Shown here: piece after piece, positions 28,984 through 39,934 of the stretch
How positions within the stretch are numbered: position 1 is the stretch's first letter
Layout: the number at the start of each line of letters is the position of its first letter
DNA from: Microvirga sp.
GTDB taxonomy: Bacteria > Pseudomonadota > Alphaproteobacteria > Rhizobiales > Beijerinckiaceae
Assembly: GCA_029266525.1 (NCBI GenBank)
Contig: JAQSWQ010000021.1
Coordinates: 1-54,958, forward strand
DNA: 54,958 bases
Direction of reading: 5' to 3'
Program-made: the position numbers and the translations under genes
The notes under the pieces: model-generated
The model's database searches: none
Told to the model about the DNA's origin: nothing
What the model saw: only the letters and a program-made list of their open reading frames with translations

Positions 28984-29952
28984 TTAGATGATCCCGTTCT
29001 TAAGTTCCATCTCGCCGCGATGGAGCCGAGCGAGGTTCTCGACCAAGAGATCGATGATGTTCCTCTCGTAGAGCTGCGTCTCGCCGGCGGTATGCGGGGT
29101 GATCACCACATTGTCGAAACCCCAGAAGGGCGAATCCGGCGGCAGCGGCTCCTGGTGGAATGTGTCGAGCCCCGCGCCAGCGATGCCGCCGTCGCGGAGC
29201 GCCTTCAACAGCGGCGCCTCCTGGACGACGCGGCCGCGCGCGACATTGATGAGATAGGCTGAAGGCTTCATGGCCGCGAGCTGCGCTTCGCCGATGAGGC
29301 CCTCGGTTTCCGGCGTGAGCGGGCAGGTCAGCGCCACATAATCGGCACGCGGCAGCACCTCGAGGAAGCAGTCCGGCGCGACCACCTCGTCGACAGGGTC
29401 GGAGGCGCTTTGCGGGCTGCGCTTCACGCCCACGACCTTCATGCCGAAGGCCCGTCCGAGCGCCGCGAGGCGCGAGCCGATACGGCCGAGGCCATAGACG
29501 AGGAGCGTCGAGCCGCCGAGCTCCTTCTCGCGCGCATTCGGGTCGCCGATCATGCCGCGCCAGGCGCCGTTGCGCTGGTTGTCGCGGGCAAGATGCAGCT
29601 GGCGGGTCAGCGCAAGGATCAGCGACATCGCATGCTCGGCGACGGCGCGCTCGTTCGCGCCTTGTGCGCTCGCGAGCCGGATCCTCTTCTCGCGAAGGAG
29701 CGCGCGGTCGTACTGGTCGGTACCGGCGCTGATCGACTGGATGAAACGCAAGCGCGGCGCCCGCTCGACGAACGCGTTGCGCCAGAAGCCGGAGACCACG
29801 ACGACGTCGGCTTCGCCGATGCGCTCGCCGAGCTCGTCGAGCGTGCGCACCTCGAGATGCCGGGCCGTCTCGCCGCGCGAGCGGTACTCGTCGGCGAGGC
29901 GATAGGCAGAATGGGCGAAGCAGATCGTCAGATCGGACTTGTCGGGGAGCAT
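28984..29952 (-). CDS. D-2-hydroxyacid dehydrogenase family protein
   Basis: A 322-residue NAD(P)-linked 2-hydroxyacid dehydrogenase or 2-ketoacid reductase. It has the Rossmann motif VYGLGRIGSRLAALG, catalytic Arg in NVARGRVVQE, Glu in DTFHQEPLP and His in VITPHTAGET. The ATG at 29952 (MLPDKSDLTICF) follows GCAGG. A longer in-frame reading to 30381 is Arg-rich and non-homologous. It lies 68 bp after glk and is probably the last gene of the long minus-strand series. The natural substrate cannot be told. Confidence 0.88.
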   Translation of the reverse strand: MLPDKSDLTICFAHSAYRLADEYRSRGETARHLEVRTLDELGERIGEADVVVVSGFWRNAFVERAPRLRFIQSISAGTDQYDRALLREKRIRLASAQGANERAVAEHAMSLILALTRQLHLARDNQRNGAWRGMIGDPNAREKELGGSTLLVYGLGRIGSRLAALGRAFGMKVVGVKRSPQSASDPVDEVVAPDCFLEVLPRADYVALTCPLTPETEGLIGEAQLAAMKPSAYLINVARGRVVQEAPLLKALRDGGIAGAGLDTFHQEPLPPDSPFWGFDNVVITPHTAGETQLYERNIIDLLVENLARLHRGEMELKNGII

Positions 29953-30020
29953 CCTGCACCGGCGGCTTGAGGGAAGGCCGTGGATAAAGCGCGGGATGCA
30001 GCCTTCACGCAAGCCTGAGC

Positions 30021-31040
30021 CTAGCCGCGAGCCCGCTGCCAGCCGGCCGACTTGAACGCAAAGCGGTCGGGATCGGCGAGAATCGCGCGGAGCCCGGTCA
30101 GCGCAGGGTCCGGATCGGCTAGGAGGAAGGTCGGAACCGCCTCCATCCAATGGTCGAAGGGTGCCTTGCGTTCGAAGGCGGCGCGGAACTCGCCTTGCGA
30201 AAGGATGGCTGCGATCTTCGGGGCGACGCCGCCGCCGACGAAGACAGAGCTGGCCGCGAAAACCAGCGCGAGGTCGCCTGCGAAGCGCCCGAGGAGGCGG
30301 CCAAAGAGGTGAAGGGCATCGGTTGCCAGCACGTCCTGGCCGGAAAGGCCGCGGGCTGAGACCTCCTCCGGGGTACCGCATGTGGGCACGGCGTCGCCGA
30401 GCTGGGCCAGCGCGCGATAGATGCGCAACAGCCCAGGCCCGGACAGCACTGCTTCGGCCGTGATCCGTCCATGGGCGCGCTCGAGCAAAGGCCAGAGCGC
30501 GAACTCGTCGTCATGGAGCGGGCCAAAATCGGTGTGGCCCGCCTCGGTCGAATGGATCGCCCAATGCGCGCCGACCGGCAGAAGCGCCGCGGCACCAAGG
30601 CCGGTGCCCGGCCCGAGCGCGACTCGCGGGCCTGGCCGCTCGGGGAGCTCGGGACCGAGAGGCACCAGCTGCCCGACCTCCGTTCGAAGTGCGGTGAGCG
30701 CCGCTGCGACCGGCACGAAGTCGTTGACGAGACGCACGCTGTCGAGATCGAAGGCGGCGGCGATCGCCCGCGCATCGACGGTCCAGCCGGCGTTAGTCAT
30801 GCGCACCACCGGCCCCTCGACGCGCGTGGCGATAGCAAGAAGTGCCGAGCGCGGACGCACCCAACGCTCGGCTTGGAGCGTCGCCCCGATCGCGGCCACT
30901 GGATCGGGATGCTCGCTCGTCAGGGCGCGCGGCAGGACAGTCAGCGCACCGTCCGGTGCGTCGAGGATGCCGAAACGCGCATTGGTGCCGCCGATGTCGC
31001 CGACGAGCAGCGGGTAGCTCACTGCCGGCGCAGGGGTCAT
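30021..31040 (-). CDS. glk: glucokinase (Glk family)
   Basis: A 339-residue ATP-dependent glucokinase making glucose 6-phosphate. It has the phosphate-binding motif LVGDIGGTNARFGI, the active-site stretch RLVNDFVPVAAALTAL, LGPGTGLGAAALLP, and EAGHTDFGP with the glucose-binding Glu/His. C-terminal FVGGGVAPKI completes the fold. The ATG at 31040 has no clear SD. It follows otsB by 55 bp, linking free glucose phosphorylation to trehalose metabolism in the same transcript. Confidence 0.94.
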   Translation of the reverse strand: MTPAPAVSYPLLVGDIGGTNARFGILDAPDGALTVLPRALTSEHPDPVAAIGATLQAERWVRPRSALLAIATRVEGPVVRMTNAGWTVDARAIAAAFDLDSVRLVNDFVPVAAALTALRTEVGQLVPLGPELPERPGPRVALGPGTGLGAAALLPVGAHWAIHSTEAGHTDFGPLHDDEFALWPLLERAHGRITAEAVLSGPGLLRIYRALAQLGDAVPTCGTPEEVSARGLSGQDVLATDALHLFGRLLGRFAGDLALVFAASSVFVGGGVAPKIAAILSQGEFRAAFERKAPFDHWMEAVPTFLLADPDPALTGLRAILADPDRFAFKSAGWQRARG

Positions 31041-31095
31041 GATATGTTCGCTGCGGCTCGGCACGGGCGGTCTCGACGGCGTTTCCGGCGCGATC

Positions 31096-31848
31096 TTACG
31101 CCGGACTGAGCCGCTCGACATCGATCCTGCCCTTGCTCGCCCATTCGGACAGGCAACGCCTCAGCTCGGCCGGCGTTTCGATCCGCCGTTGCGCGATGGT
31201 CGGTCCCTTGCCAACCCGAATCGAGACGCCGTCGCGACCGTTGACGGTCGCGAAGCCGAGCTCGTCGGTAAGGTCGTCCCCGATGAACACCGCGGTCCTT
31301 TCCGCAAAGGGCGGCTGGTGAAGGAAGTAGTCGATAATGCCGCCCTTCGACGCATGCGCGGGGAGTATCTCGGCGACCGCCTTGCCGAGCTGCAGGCGAT
31401 ATTCCGAGCCGAGCCCCGCTGCCATCTCCTGCACCAGCTTGGTCAGCTCTTCCTCGTATTCCGGCGCGAGGCGCCAATGAAGCCCGACCGAGCAGCCCTT
31501 GTCCTCGATCAGCACGCCGGGATGGAGCGGCAGCCGGGTGGGTAGAGCCTCGATCAGCGCGCGCAGCTTCGGGTGATCGGTCGGCCGACAGGGCGCAAGC
31601 TCACCGCGCAGTCGATGCTCGACGCCGTGCAGCCCGGCGGCGTCGAAGCGATGCGGGCCAAAAAAGCCGTCGAGCGTTCCGATCGAGCGGCCGGAGACCA
31701 GCGCGAGCGCGCCGCCGAGCTGGTCGCGAAGGGTGGCGAGGGTGTTGGGCAGGCCGGGCGCGACGACGACCGCCTCCGGCCGCTCCGCGATCTCGACGAG
31801 CGTGCCGTCGAAATCGAGGAACAGCGCGCAATCGCCCTTGGCCGGCAT
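31096..31848 (-). CDS. otsB: trehalose-6-phosphate phosphatase
   Basis: A 250-residue HAD-superfamily phosphatase converting trehalose 6-phosphate to trehalose. It has motif I FLDFDGTLVEI (nucleophile Asp), motif II in VSGRSIGTLDGFFGP, Lys in LPAHASKGG, and motif IV IGDDLTDELGF. It is 6 bp after the M20 peptidase gene, in the same direction. The usual partner otsA (trehalose-6-phosphate synthase) is absent from the window. Confidence 0.95.
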   Translation of the reverse strand: MPAKGDCALFLDFDGTLVEIAERPEAVVVAPGLPNTLATLRDQLGGALALVSGRSIGTLDGFFGPHRFDAAGLHGVEHRLRGELAPCRPTDHPKLRALIEALPTRLPLHPGVLIEDKGCSVGLHWRLAPEYEEELTKLVQEMAAGLGSEYRLQLGKAVAEILPAHASKGGIIDYFLHQPPFAERTAVFIGDDLTDELGFATVNGRDGVSIRVGKGPTIAQRRIETPAELRRCLSEWASKGRIDVERLSPA

Positions 31849-31854
31849 GCACCC

Positions 31855-33236
31855 TCAAGCTTTGGGAGGCGTCCCGGGTTCCCCGAGGTCCCAGTAGAGC
31901 CCAGCCATCAGCCCGAGCCCCTCGCGGGCGATCGCGACCGGGAGATGCTCGTTCGGGGCATGCTGCGAGCAGGCGGGGTAGGAGTGCGGCACCCACACGG
32001 TCGGCAGCTCCAGGAGGTCGGAGAAGATGTCATTCGGCAGCGAGCCGCCGAGGTTGGGCAGGATCGCGGGATTCTTGTTCGTGGTGCGGGCGATCGAGGC
32101 AACGGCCCATTTGACCCAGGGATGGTCCGGATCGAGGCGCGTCGCGTGGAAGACCTCGTCGCGCGACTTCGCGACCTCCACCATCGGGAAGCCCTGCCGG
32201 TCAAGGTGGCGGCGCAGCGCGGGCAGCACCTTCTCCCAGTCGATGCCGACCACGAAGCGGAGCTGGCAGCGCGCCCAGGCGCGCGGCGGCACGGCGTTAA
32301 CCGGCGTCCTCGGGTTCCCGGCCTCATAGGCGAGCACTGTGAAGGAGCACCAGCCGAAAACCTTCTCGGCCGCGGTAAGGCCCGGCTCGCCCCAGTTGGG
32401 GTCGATCTGCGGGCCGTCCGGTCCGCTTTCCACCTCGGCGTCGGCGAGCACCCGGCGGACGTTGTCGGGAATGCGCTCGGGCACCCATTCCGGGATGCGG
32501 ATCTGTCCGGTCGGACCCGCGATGGCAGCGATGGCGTGGGCGAGCTGAATCGCCGGATCGGACAGGAGCCCGCCCCAGTTGCCCGAGTGGTGGCCGCCCT
32601 CGCGCGCGTCGATCCAGATGTCGAAGGTCACGCCCCCGCGGGAGCCGAGGAATACGGTCGGGCGCTCGGCGGTGAGGCGCGGACCGTCGGAGCCGATCAG
32701 CACGTCCGAGCCGAACAGCTCTTTATGCTTCGTGCAGAGCTCGCGCAGACCGGGGGAGCCCATCTCTTCGCCCATCTCGATCAGGTACTTGGCGTTGAAG
32801 CCGAGCTTGCCGCGGGTCTCGATTACCGCGCGGAGCGCGCCGATGTTGATCGCGTGCTGGCCCTTGTTGTCCACGACGCCGCGCCCATACCAGCGATCGC
32901 CGCGCTCGGTCAGCCGCCAGGGCGAGAGGCCCTCGTCCCAGCCGTCGTCGAGGCCGCGGATGACGTCGCCGTGGCCGTAGCCGAACACCGTCGGTGCGTC
33001 GTCGTCCTCGTGCCGCTCGGCGAAGAGGAAAGGCCATTTGCCCTCGTGCAGCACCTGTGTCTTGAAGCCGAGCGCTCCGAGCGCGGGCTCCATCTCCTTC
33101 ACGATGTATTCCTCCAGCACCGGCGCGCGCTCCGGGTTCTGGCTCTCGGTCGGCATGGCGACGCGGCGGGCGAGGTCTCGCTTGAGGTCGCCGGAATCGA
33201 AATAATCCTGGGCGCGGCTGATGGCTGCTTCGCGGC

Positions 33237-33240
<4 letters not shown>
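31855..33240 (-). CDS. M20-family metallopeptidase (dipeptidase-like)
   Basis: A 461-residue M20/M28-type zinc peptidase or deacylase. The metal ligands are intact: His in GYGHGDVI, bridging Asp in GRGVVDNKGQ, catalytic GluGlu in EMGEEMGSPG, Asp in IGSDGPR, and the C-terminal His in ACSQHAPNEH. A dimerisation insert follows mid-protein. The ATG at 33240 overlaps the stop of the ABC ATPase gene (ATGA). Placed at the end of a peptide importer, it probably hydrolyses or deacylates the imported substrate. Confidence 0.92.
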
Positions 33241-34207
<967 letters not shown>

Positions 34208-34211
<4 letters not shown>

Positions 34212-35167
34212 GCGGCCTCCCGGATGCAGCGCCAGGCATGCAGCTCGGCATCGATCCGCTCCGGCGGGGCCGCCGCGCAGCGCGCCTCGGCGAAGCCGCA
34301 GCGGTCGCGGAAGGAGCAGCCGCGCGCCTCGCCGATAAGCGATGGCACCACCCCCGGGATGACGCCGAGCGTCTCGCCGGGCCGGGTCCGGCCGGGCACC
34401 GGGATGCAGCTGATGAGCCCTTGCGTATAGGGGTGGCGCGGATGGCGGAAGAGCGACTGCGCCGATGCGGTCTCGACGATCTCGCCCGCGTACATCACGG
34501 CGACGCGGTCGGCGATTCGCGCGACGATGCCGAGGTCGTGCGTGATCAGCACCATGGCGATGCCGAGCTCGCGTCGGAGGTCGGCGAGTAGGCGCAGGAT
34601 CTGGGCCTGGATGGTCACGTCGAGCGCGGTCGTCGGCTCGTCGGCGATGAGGAGGTCCGGGTCGCACATCAGCGCCATGGCGATCATGACGCGCTGGCGT
34701 AAGCCCCCGGAGAGCTGGTGCGGGTATTGCCGCAGACGCCCGGCGGCCGAGGCGATGCCGACCTTCTCGAGGAGATGCACGGCCCGGTCTCGCGCCGCAA
34801 CGGCAGAGCCGCCCTTGTGGCGGAGATACCCCTCGGTCAGCTGGTCGCCGATAGTGTAGGCAGGGTTCAGCGCCGTCATAGGCTCCTGGAAGATCATGGC
34901 GACGCGGTCGCCGCGCAGAGCCTCCATCGCCCCCTTTGCGAGGTTCCGGCCCTCGAAGTGCAGGCGGCGGACGGTCCGTTTCGCCTGGCGCGGAAGGAGA
35001 TCCATCACTGCAAGAGCGGTCATGGACTTGCCGCAGCCCGACTCGCCGACGAGGCAAAGGGTCTCGCCGCGCTCGACCGCAAAAGAAAGGTCGCGCACGG
35101 CGTGCAGCGTGCCGTCGGCGATGGCGATGTCGACCGAGAGGCCCTCGACCTCGAGCAGCGGTGCCAT
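34208..35167 (-). CDS. oligopeptide/dipeptide ABC transporter ATPase (OppD/DppD type)
   Basis: A 319-residue nucleotide-binding subunit pairing with the F-type ATPase. It has Walker [13 protein letters not shown]-loop [10 protein letters not shown] (typical of OppD), signature [15 protein letters not shown] and Walker [12 protein letters not shown]. The C-terminal Cys motif is [16 protein letters not shown]. Its start overlaps the end of the permease gene by one base (TGATG). Confidence 0.95.
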
Positions 35168-36063
35168 CAGCCCCGCCCGTCCGGGGCGATCGCGTCGCGT
35201 AAGCCGTCGCCTGCAAGATTGATCCCGAACACCAGGAGCGCGAGCGCGGTGCCCGGGATTGCGATCAGCCAGAAGGAGAAGAACATGTATGCCTTGGCCT
35301 CGGCGATCATGAGGCCCCAGGAGGGCAGCGGCGGTTGCACCCCGAGCCCGAGGAAGGACAGCGCCGCCTCGAGCAGGATCGCGCTCGCGGCCTCAACCGT
35401 CGCGACGACGATAAGGTGGGGCGCGATGTTGGGCAGCACCTCGCCGAGCACGATGCGCGCGGTCGAGGCGCCGGCGGCCTCGGCCGCGGCCACATAGTCG
35501 AGCGAGCGCGTCTGCTGGGTCGCGCTGCGCATGACAACGGCGAAGCGGTCCCATTTGAGGAGGCCGAGCGTCAGGATCACGACGAGGAGCGAGCCGCCGA
35601 GGAGCGCGACGACCGCAAGCGCAAAGAGAATCACCGGCATGGCGAGGCGGGTCGTGATCAGGAAGGTGATGAGGAGGTCGACGCGGCCGCCGAAATAGCC
35701 GGCGACAAGTCCCATCGTCGTGCCGATGAGGCCGGAGATGACCATCACCGAGAGGCCGATGAGAAGAGAGATGCGTGCGCCGTAGAGCGTCCGGGAGAGG
35801 TAGTCGCGGCCGAGATTATCCGTGCCGAGCGGGTGCAGCCAGCTGCCCTTCGGATACCAGAAGGGCGGGATGAGACGCCTCGTGAGATCCTGCGCGTAGG
35901 GGTCGTATGGCGCGAGCAGCGGCGCGAGGAGCGCGATCGCAGCGATCAGCGCCACGATGCCGAGCCCGATGGTAAGGCTCTTCTGGCCGAACACGCGCCC
36001 GCGCAGCCGCGCCCCTTCGGTCGGCTGGATCGGCTCGGCGATCTGGAGCGTGGCTTCGGCCAT
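35167..36063 (-). CDS. peptide ABC transporter permease (DppC type)
   Basis: A 298-residue permease of the DppC/OppC type with a long N-terminal cytoplasmic part before the first helix (LGIVALIAAIALLAPLLAPYDP). The EAA-type loop GASTARIVLGEVLPNIAPHLIV is present, and at least five further helices follow. The C-terminal helix is LIAIPGTALALLVFGINLAGDGLRD, typical of the family. It is 3 bp after the B-type permease gene. Confidence 0.95.
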   Translation of the reverse strand: MAEATLQIAEPIQPTEGARLRGRVFGQKSLTIGLGIVALIAAIALLAPLLAPYDPYAQDLTRRLIPPFWYPKGSWLHPLGTDNLGRDYLSRTLYGARISLLIGLSVMVISGLIGTTMGLVAGYFGGRVDLLITFLITTRLAMPVILFALAVVALLGGSLLVVILTLGLLKWDRFAVVMRSATQQTRSLDYVAAAEAAGASTARIVLGEVLPNIAPHLIVVATVEAASAILLEAALSFLGLGVQPPLPSWGLMIAEAKAYMFFSFWLIAIPGTALALLVFGINLAGDGLRDAIAPDGRG

Positions 36064-36066
36064 CTC

Positions 36067-36984
36067 TCACGCCACTCGGATGCGCGGGTCGAGCCAGGCG
36101 TTGGCGATGTCGGCCGCAAGCGTCAGGAGGACGTAGAACACCGAGAGCAGCATCACCACGGCTTGGGTGACCGGGAAGTCCTTGTGCGTAATGCTCTGGT
36201 AGGCAAGGTAGCCGAGCCCGTCGAGGGCGAAGATGGTCTCGATCACGACCGAGCCGCCGAGCAGGAAGCCGAGCTGTACGGCGGCAAGCGCCACCACCGG
36301 CACGACGGCGTTGCGCAGCGCGTGCTTGAACACGACGCTTCGCCCCGGGAGGCCCTTGGCGCGCGCGGTGCGGATGTAGTCGGCCGAGAGCACCTCGACC
36401 ATTCCGGCCCGCGTGAGGCGCATGAAGGCCGGCGCGATGTAGTAGCCGAGCGCGATCGTCGGCATCACGAAATGGGCCCAGCTGCCGCTGCCCGAGACGG
36501 GCAGCCAGCGCAGCTGGATCGAGAACAGCATGATGAGGAGGAGCGCAAAGAAGAAGTTCGGCAGAGCCTGCCCGACGACCGCGAGCGCCAGGGCCAAGCG
36601 GTCGATCCAGCTGTTCTGATAGACCGCCGCTGCAACGCCGAGCGGGATCGAGATCAGGAGAGCGAAGAGGAGCGACAGGATGCCGAGGAGGAGCGTCGTC
36701 GGGAACTTGTCGATCACGAGGCCGATCACGTCGGTCTTGAAATAGAGCGAGCTGCCGAAATCTCCCTGCAGGGTGCGCCAGAGCCAGTCGAGGTACTGCA
36801 CGATCAGCGGCCGGTCGAGGCCGTAGGTGCGGCGCACGAGCTCGAGATCCTCGGCCCGCGCGCCCTCGCCGGCAATGGCTGAGGCGACGTCGCCCGACAG
36901 CCGCACAAGGGCGAAGGCGACCATCGAGACGGCGAGCGCGACGAGAAGCGCAAGGCCGAGCCGTTTGGCGATGAAGGCGAACAT
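36067..36984 (-). CDS. peptide ABC transporter permease (DppB type)
   Basis: A 305-residue permease starting MFAFIAKRLGLALLVALAVSMVAF, the usual DppB N-terminal helix. The YGLDRPLIVQYLDWL segment and the EAA loop (RTARAKGLPGRSVVFKHALRNAVVPV) are family hallmarks. It is separated from the upstream substrate-binding protein gene by a 140-bp repeat-containing gap. Confidence 0.95.
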   Translation of the reverse strand: MFAFIAKRLGLALLVALAVSMVAFALVRLSGDVASAIAGEGARAEDLELVRRTYGLDRPLIVQYLDWLWRTLQGDFGSSLYFKTDVIGLVIDKFPTTLLLGILSLLFALLISIPLGVAAAVYQNSWIDRLALALAVVGQALPNFFFALLLIMLFSIQLRWLPVSGSGSWAHFVMPTIALGYYIAPAFMRLTRAGMVEVLSADYIRTARAKGLPGRSVVFKHALRNAVVPVVALAAVQLGFLLGGSVVIETIFALDGLGYLAYQSITHKDFPVTQAVVMLLSVFYVLLTLAADIANAWLDPRIRVA

Positions 36985-37124
36985 CGTTCACCTCTTCCGG
37001 AGGGAGAGGTCGATTCGCCGTAGGCGAGCGGGCGAGGGGTTACGGTCCATCCGGGGAGAGCGTAGCCCCTCACCCGGACGGCTGACGCCGTCTCGCCCTC
37101 TCCCTCCGGGAGAGGTGGGGCGCA
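36985..37124. repeat. REP-like inverted repeat between SBP and permease genes
   Basis: CACCTCTTCCGGAGGGAGAG near 36990 and CTCTCCCTCCGGGAGAGGTG near 37100 are inverted relatives. Internal GAGGGGTTACG and CGTAGCCCCTC pair as a second stem. A short related half-site (CACCTCTCTCTCCCGGAGAG) lies near 11865. Such hairpins between the first gene of an ABC operon and the rest often stabilise the SBP transcript; that role is inferred. Confidence 0.7.
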
Positions 37125-38636
37125 CTACCGCCACGTCATCTCCCAGAAGCGCGGCATCTCGTCGGGATAGGCCTTGAAGACGAGATCCGCGGTCGCCGCG
37201 TAGAAGACCGGCAGCGAATAGAGTGGGACCGTGTAGGCCCGCTCGGCAATGAGCTGCAGCGCCTTCTTGTAGGCGGCCTTTCGCACGTTTGGATCGACCG
37301 AGTTGCCGCCCTCGTCGAGGAGCGCCTTCACCTCCGGATCGCGTGAGGCGTCGTCGTCGACGAAGCCGAAATAATAGGGCGTCGAGGCCGAGACGTCGTT
37401 AACCGAGAACGAGCCCCAGGTCTGGTGCAGGAGCCCGGCCTTGTTGGAGCGCAGCTGCTCGCGCATCGCGGCGTATTGCAGGAAGGTGAAGCTGGTCTTG
37501 ACGCCGACCGCATTGAGGTAGCCCGCCATCGCCTCGGACTGGTTTCGCTCGCGGTAGGCATGGAAGGGCACCTCGAAGCCGTTCGGATAGCCGGCTTCCG
37601 CGAGGAGCTGCTTTGCCTTTGCCGGGTTGTAGTCGTAGCGCATCGCGCCCTCGTCAGTGCAGCCGAACTGCGAAGGGAAGCAGATGGTGTGGATGATGCG
37701 CGCCCCTTCCCCCACGATGTTCTTCAGCATGGCGTCGCGGTCGATGGCGTGGTTGAGGGCGCGGCGGACGCGCAGGTCCTTGAGGGCGGCGTGGGGCGAC
37801 GATTCCTGCGCGTTCATATGCAAGAAGACGATGCGCATGGTCTCGCCCGAGACGACCTGCAGATTTGGGATCGACTTGATCTGGTCGGCCTGGTCCTTCG
37901 CCACGTGCATGAGCAGGTCGAGACCGCCGGAGAGAAGCTCGGCAACCTGCGTCTGCCGGTCCGGGATGAAGCGGATTTCGACCTTCTGGATCTTGGCCTG
38001 ACCCTTCGGCGAATCCTTGAAGTAGTCCGGATTGCGCTCCAGCGTGATTGACTTGCCGATCACATGCTGGGTCACGCGAAACGGGCCGGAGCCGACCGGC
38101 TTCTCGTTCTGCCCCTTCGGCCCGACCTTCTCATAATACTCATTCGGGTGGATCACCACCGGGCCGGCGAGATACTCGATCGCGGCCGGAAAGACCTTCT
38201 TCGTGACGAGCCGGACCTTGTACTTGTCGATCTTCTCGGCCCGGTCGATCCAGTTGACGTTCGTCTGGGTGACGGCCTTGTTCTCGGGCCTCGAGACGAA
38301 GTTCAGGGTGTAGACCACGTCGTCCGCGTCGAACTCCTCGCCGTTGTGGAACTTCACGCCCTGGCGCAGCTCGAACTCGATCGTCCTGTCGTCGACCTGC
38401 TTCCAATCCTTCGCGAGCTGGCCCTTGTACTCGCCCGTGTTCGGATCGCGGTAGATCAGTGTGTCCCAGACCTGCTGGCTGATGATCACGCCGATGCGCA
38501 CGTTGTTGAAGTAGGGATCGACGTTCTCCGGCACCTGGTCGTAGGCAAAGCGCACCGAATTGTCGCGCTTTGCCGCAAGCGCCGGTGCGGCGGCAAAAAG
38601 GGCAGCGGCCAACGCCAAGCTGAACGTCTTGCGCAT
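37125..38636 (-). CDS. peptide ABC transporter substrate-binding protein (SBP_bac_5)
   Basis: A 503-residue periplasmic family-5 binding protein. The signal peptide is MRKTFSLALAAALFAAAPALA. The body has the family landmarks VWDTLIYRDPNTGEYKGQLA, WKQVDDRTIEFELRQGVKFHNGEEFDADDVVYTL and the mid-protein RRALNHAIDRDAMLKNIVG. No lipobox Cys is seen, so it is soluble. It is first in the minus-strand series and shares a 208-bp divergent region with tctC. The ligand class (peptide, opine, glutathione) cannot be fixed from the sequence. Confidence 0.94.
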   Translation of the reverse strand: MRKTFSLALAAALFAAAPALAAKRDNSVRFAYDQVPENVDPYFNNVRIGVIISQQVWDTLIYRDPNTGEYKGQLAKDWKQVDDRTIEFELRQGVKFHNGEEFDADDVVYTLNFVSRPENKAVTQTNVNWIDRAEKIDKYKVRLVTKKVFPAAIEYLAGPVVIHPNEYYEKVGPKGQNEKPVGSGPFRVTQHVIGKSITLERNPDYFKDSPKGQAKIQKVEIRFIPDRQTQVAELLSGGLDLLMHVAKDQADQIKSIPNLQVVSGETMRIVFLHMNAQESSPHAALKDLRVRRALNHAIDRDAMLKNIVGEGARIIHTICFPSQFGCTDEGAMRYDYNPAKAKQLLAEAGYPNGFEVPFHAYRERNQSEAMAGYLNAVGVKTSFTFLQYAAMREQLRSNKAGLLHQTWGSFSVNDVSASTPYYFGFVDDDASRDPEVKALLDEGGNSVDPNVRKAAYKKALQLIAERAYTVPLYSLPVFYAATADLVFKAYPDEMPRFWEMTWR

Positions 38637-38844
38637 GCTTCATTCTCCCCGGTTATGGGCCCGAGTTAGGCCCCGACGGGGCGGCTCGGTCAAGCAAAAC
38701 CGCGCGCATGCTCTCCTTCTCAGGAGGAACTTGCCTTCCGGGGCCGACCCCGATACGCGCGTCGCAAGGCATGCCAAATGCTTGGCGATATGCTTTGATG
38801 GTTGAACCACCACATCGGGATAACCCGAGCACGCGGAGGAAACG

Positions 38845-39840
38845 ATGAGGCTAGCTGTGATTGTCGCCGCGGTCGCGGCATTGGGCGCGAGCCCTGCCCC
38901 CCTTTCGGCCCAAGAATGGAAACCCACCAAGCCGGTCGAGTTCGTCGGGGCGGCCGGACCCGGCGGCGGCACCGACATCTTCGCCCGGGCGGTGCAGCTC
39001 GCGATCCAGAACCACAAGCTGATCGATCAGCCGATCCTGGTCGCGAACAAGGGCGGCGGCTCGGGCGCCGAGGCCTTCGTCTATGTGAAGGCGGCGACCG
39101 GCGACCCGCACAAGCTCGTCTTCGGCACCTCGAACCTCTACACGCTCCCAATGGTCGCCAAGGTGGCGTTCAAGCACACGGATTTTCTGCCCGTCGCGGC
39201 AATGGTGTTCGACGAGTTCATGCTGTGGGTGAAGGGAGACGCGCCTTATAGCGACTACAAATCCTACACCGCGGCCGCGAAGAGCGCGAATGGCACCTAC
39301 AAGATGGCGGGCGCCCTGTCGAAGGACACGGACCAGACCCTCACCCGCTACATCGAGAAGGACACCGGCGCGAAGTTCATCTACATCCCCTACAGGAGCG
39401 GCGGCGAAGCCTCGGTGCAGCTGTCGGGCGGGCACGCGAACTCGCACGTCAACAATCCGAGCGAGAGCGTCGGCCATTGGAAAGCGGGGCAAGTGAAGCC
39501 GCTCTGCGTCTTCGCCAAGGAACGCATGCCGAAAGGCGCCAAGGTGACGGAGACGCAGGGCTGGAGCGACATCCCGACCTGCAAGGAGCAGGGGGCCGGC
39601 ATCGAGGAGTACCAGATGCCGCGCACGGTCTCCCTGCCGCCCGGATCGCCGCAGGCGGCGGTGGAGTTCTGGGCCGGGGTGTTCAAGAAGGTCAGCGAGA
39701 CGCCGGAGTGGAAGGAGTACCTCGAGAGGACGGCGCAGACGGGCCGCTACATGGCCGGCGCCGACCTCAAAGCCTTCATCGAGACCGACGAGAAGCGCAC
39801 CCGCAAGGTCTACGAGGACGAAGGCTGGCTGGTGAACTGA
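38845..39840 (+). CDS. tctC: tripartite tricarboxylate transporter substrate-binding protein (TctC/Bug family)
   Basis: A 331-residue periplasmic binding protein of the Bug family. The signal peptide MRLAVIVAAVAALGASPAPLSAQ precedes KPVEFVGAAGPGGGTDIFARAVQ, the typical Bug N-terminal loop binding the carboxylate. AGG(A) lies before the ATG. TctC proteins deliver carboxylates to the TctAB membrane complex encoded downstream. The exact ligand is unknown. Confidence 0.92.
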   Translation: MRLAVIVAAVAALGASPAPLSAQEWKPTKPVEFVGAAGPGGGTDIFARAVQLAIQNHKLIDQPILVANKGGGSGAEAFVYVKAATGDPHKLVFGTSNLYTLPMVAKVAFKHTDFLPVAAMVFDEFMLWVKGDAPYSDYKSYTAAAKSANGTYKMAGALSKDTDQTLTRYIEKDTGAKFIYIPYRSGGEASVQLSGGHANSHVNNPSESVGHWKAGQVKPLCVFAKERMPKGAKVTETQGWSDIPTCKEQGAGIEEYQMPRTVSLPPGSPQAAVEFWAGVFKKVSETPEWKEYLERTAQTGRYMAGADLKAFIETDEKRTRKVYEDEGWLVN

Positions 39841-39934
39841 GGCGGGGCACGTCCGAGAGGACCGGCCTCAAGCCCATGCGGATTTCCCGGGCGAGCCTTC
39901 GGCTCCCCGGGACGGCGCAGTGCAGTGAGAAGAC

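Noticed and set aside
29953-30381. An N-terminal extension of the D-2-hydroxyacid dehydrogenase
   Set aside because: It is Arg/Ser-rich, overlaps glk on the same strand, and the internal ATG gives a normal-length enzyme.
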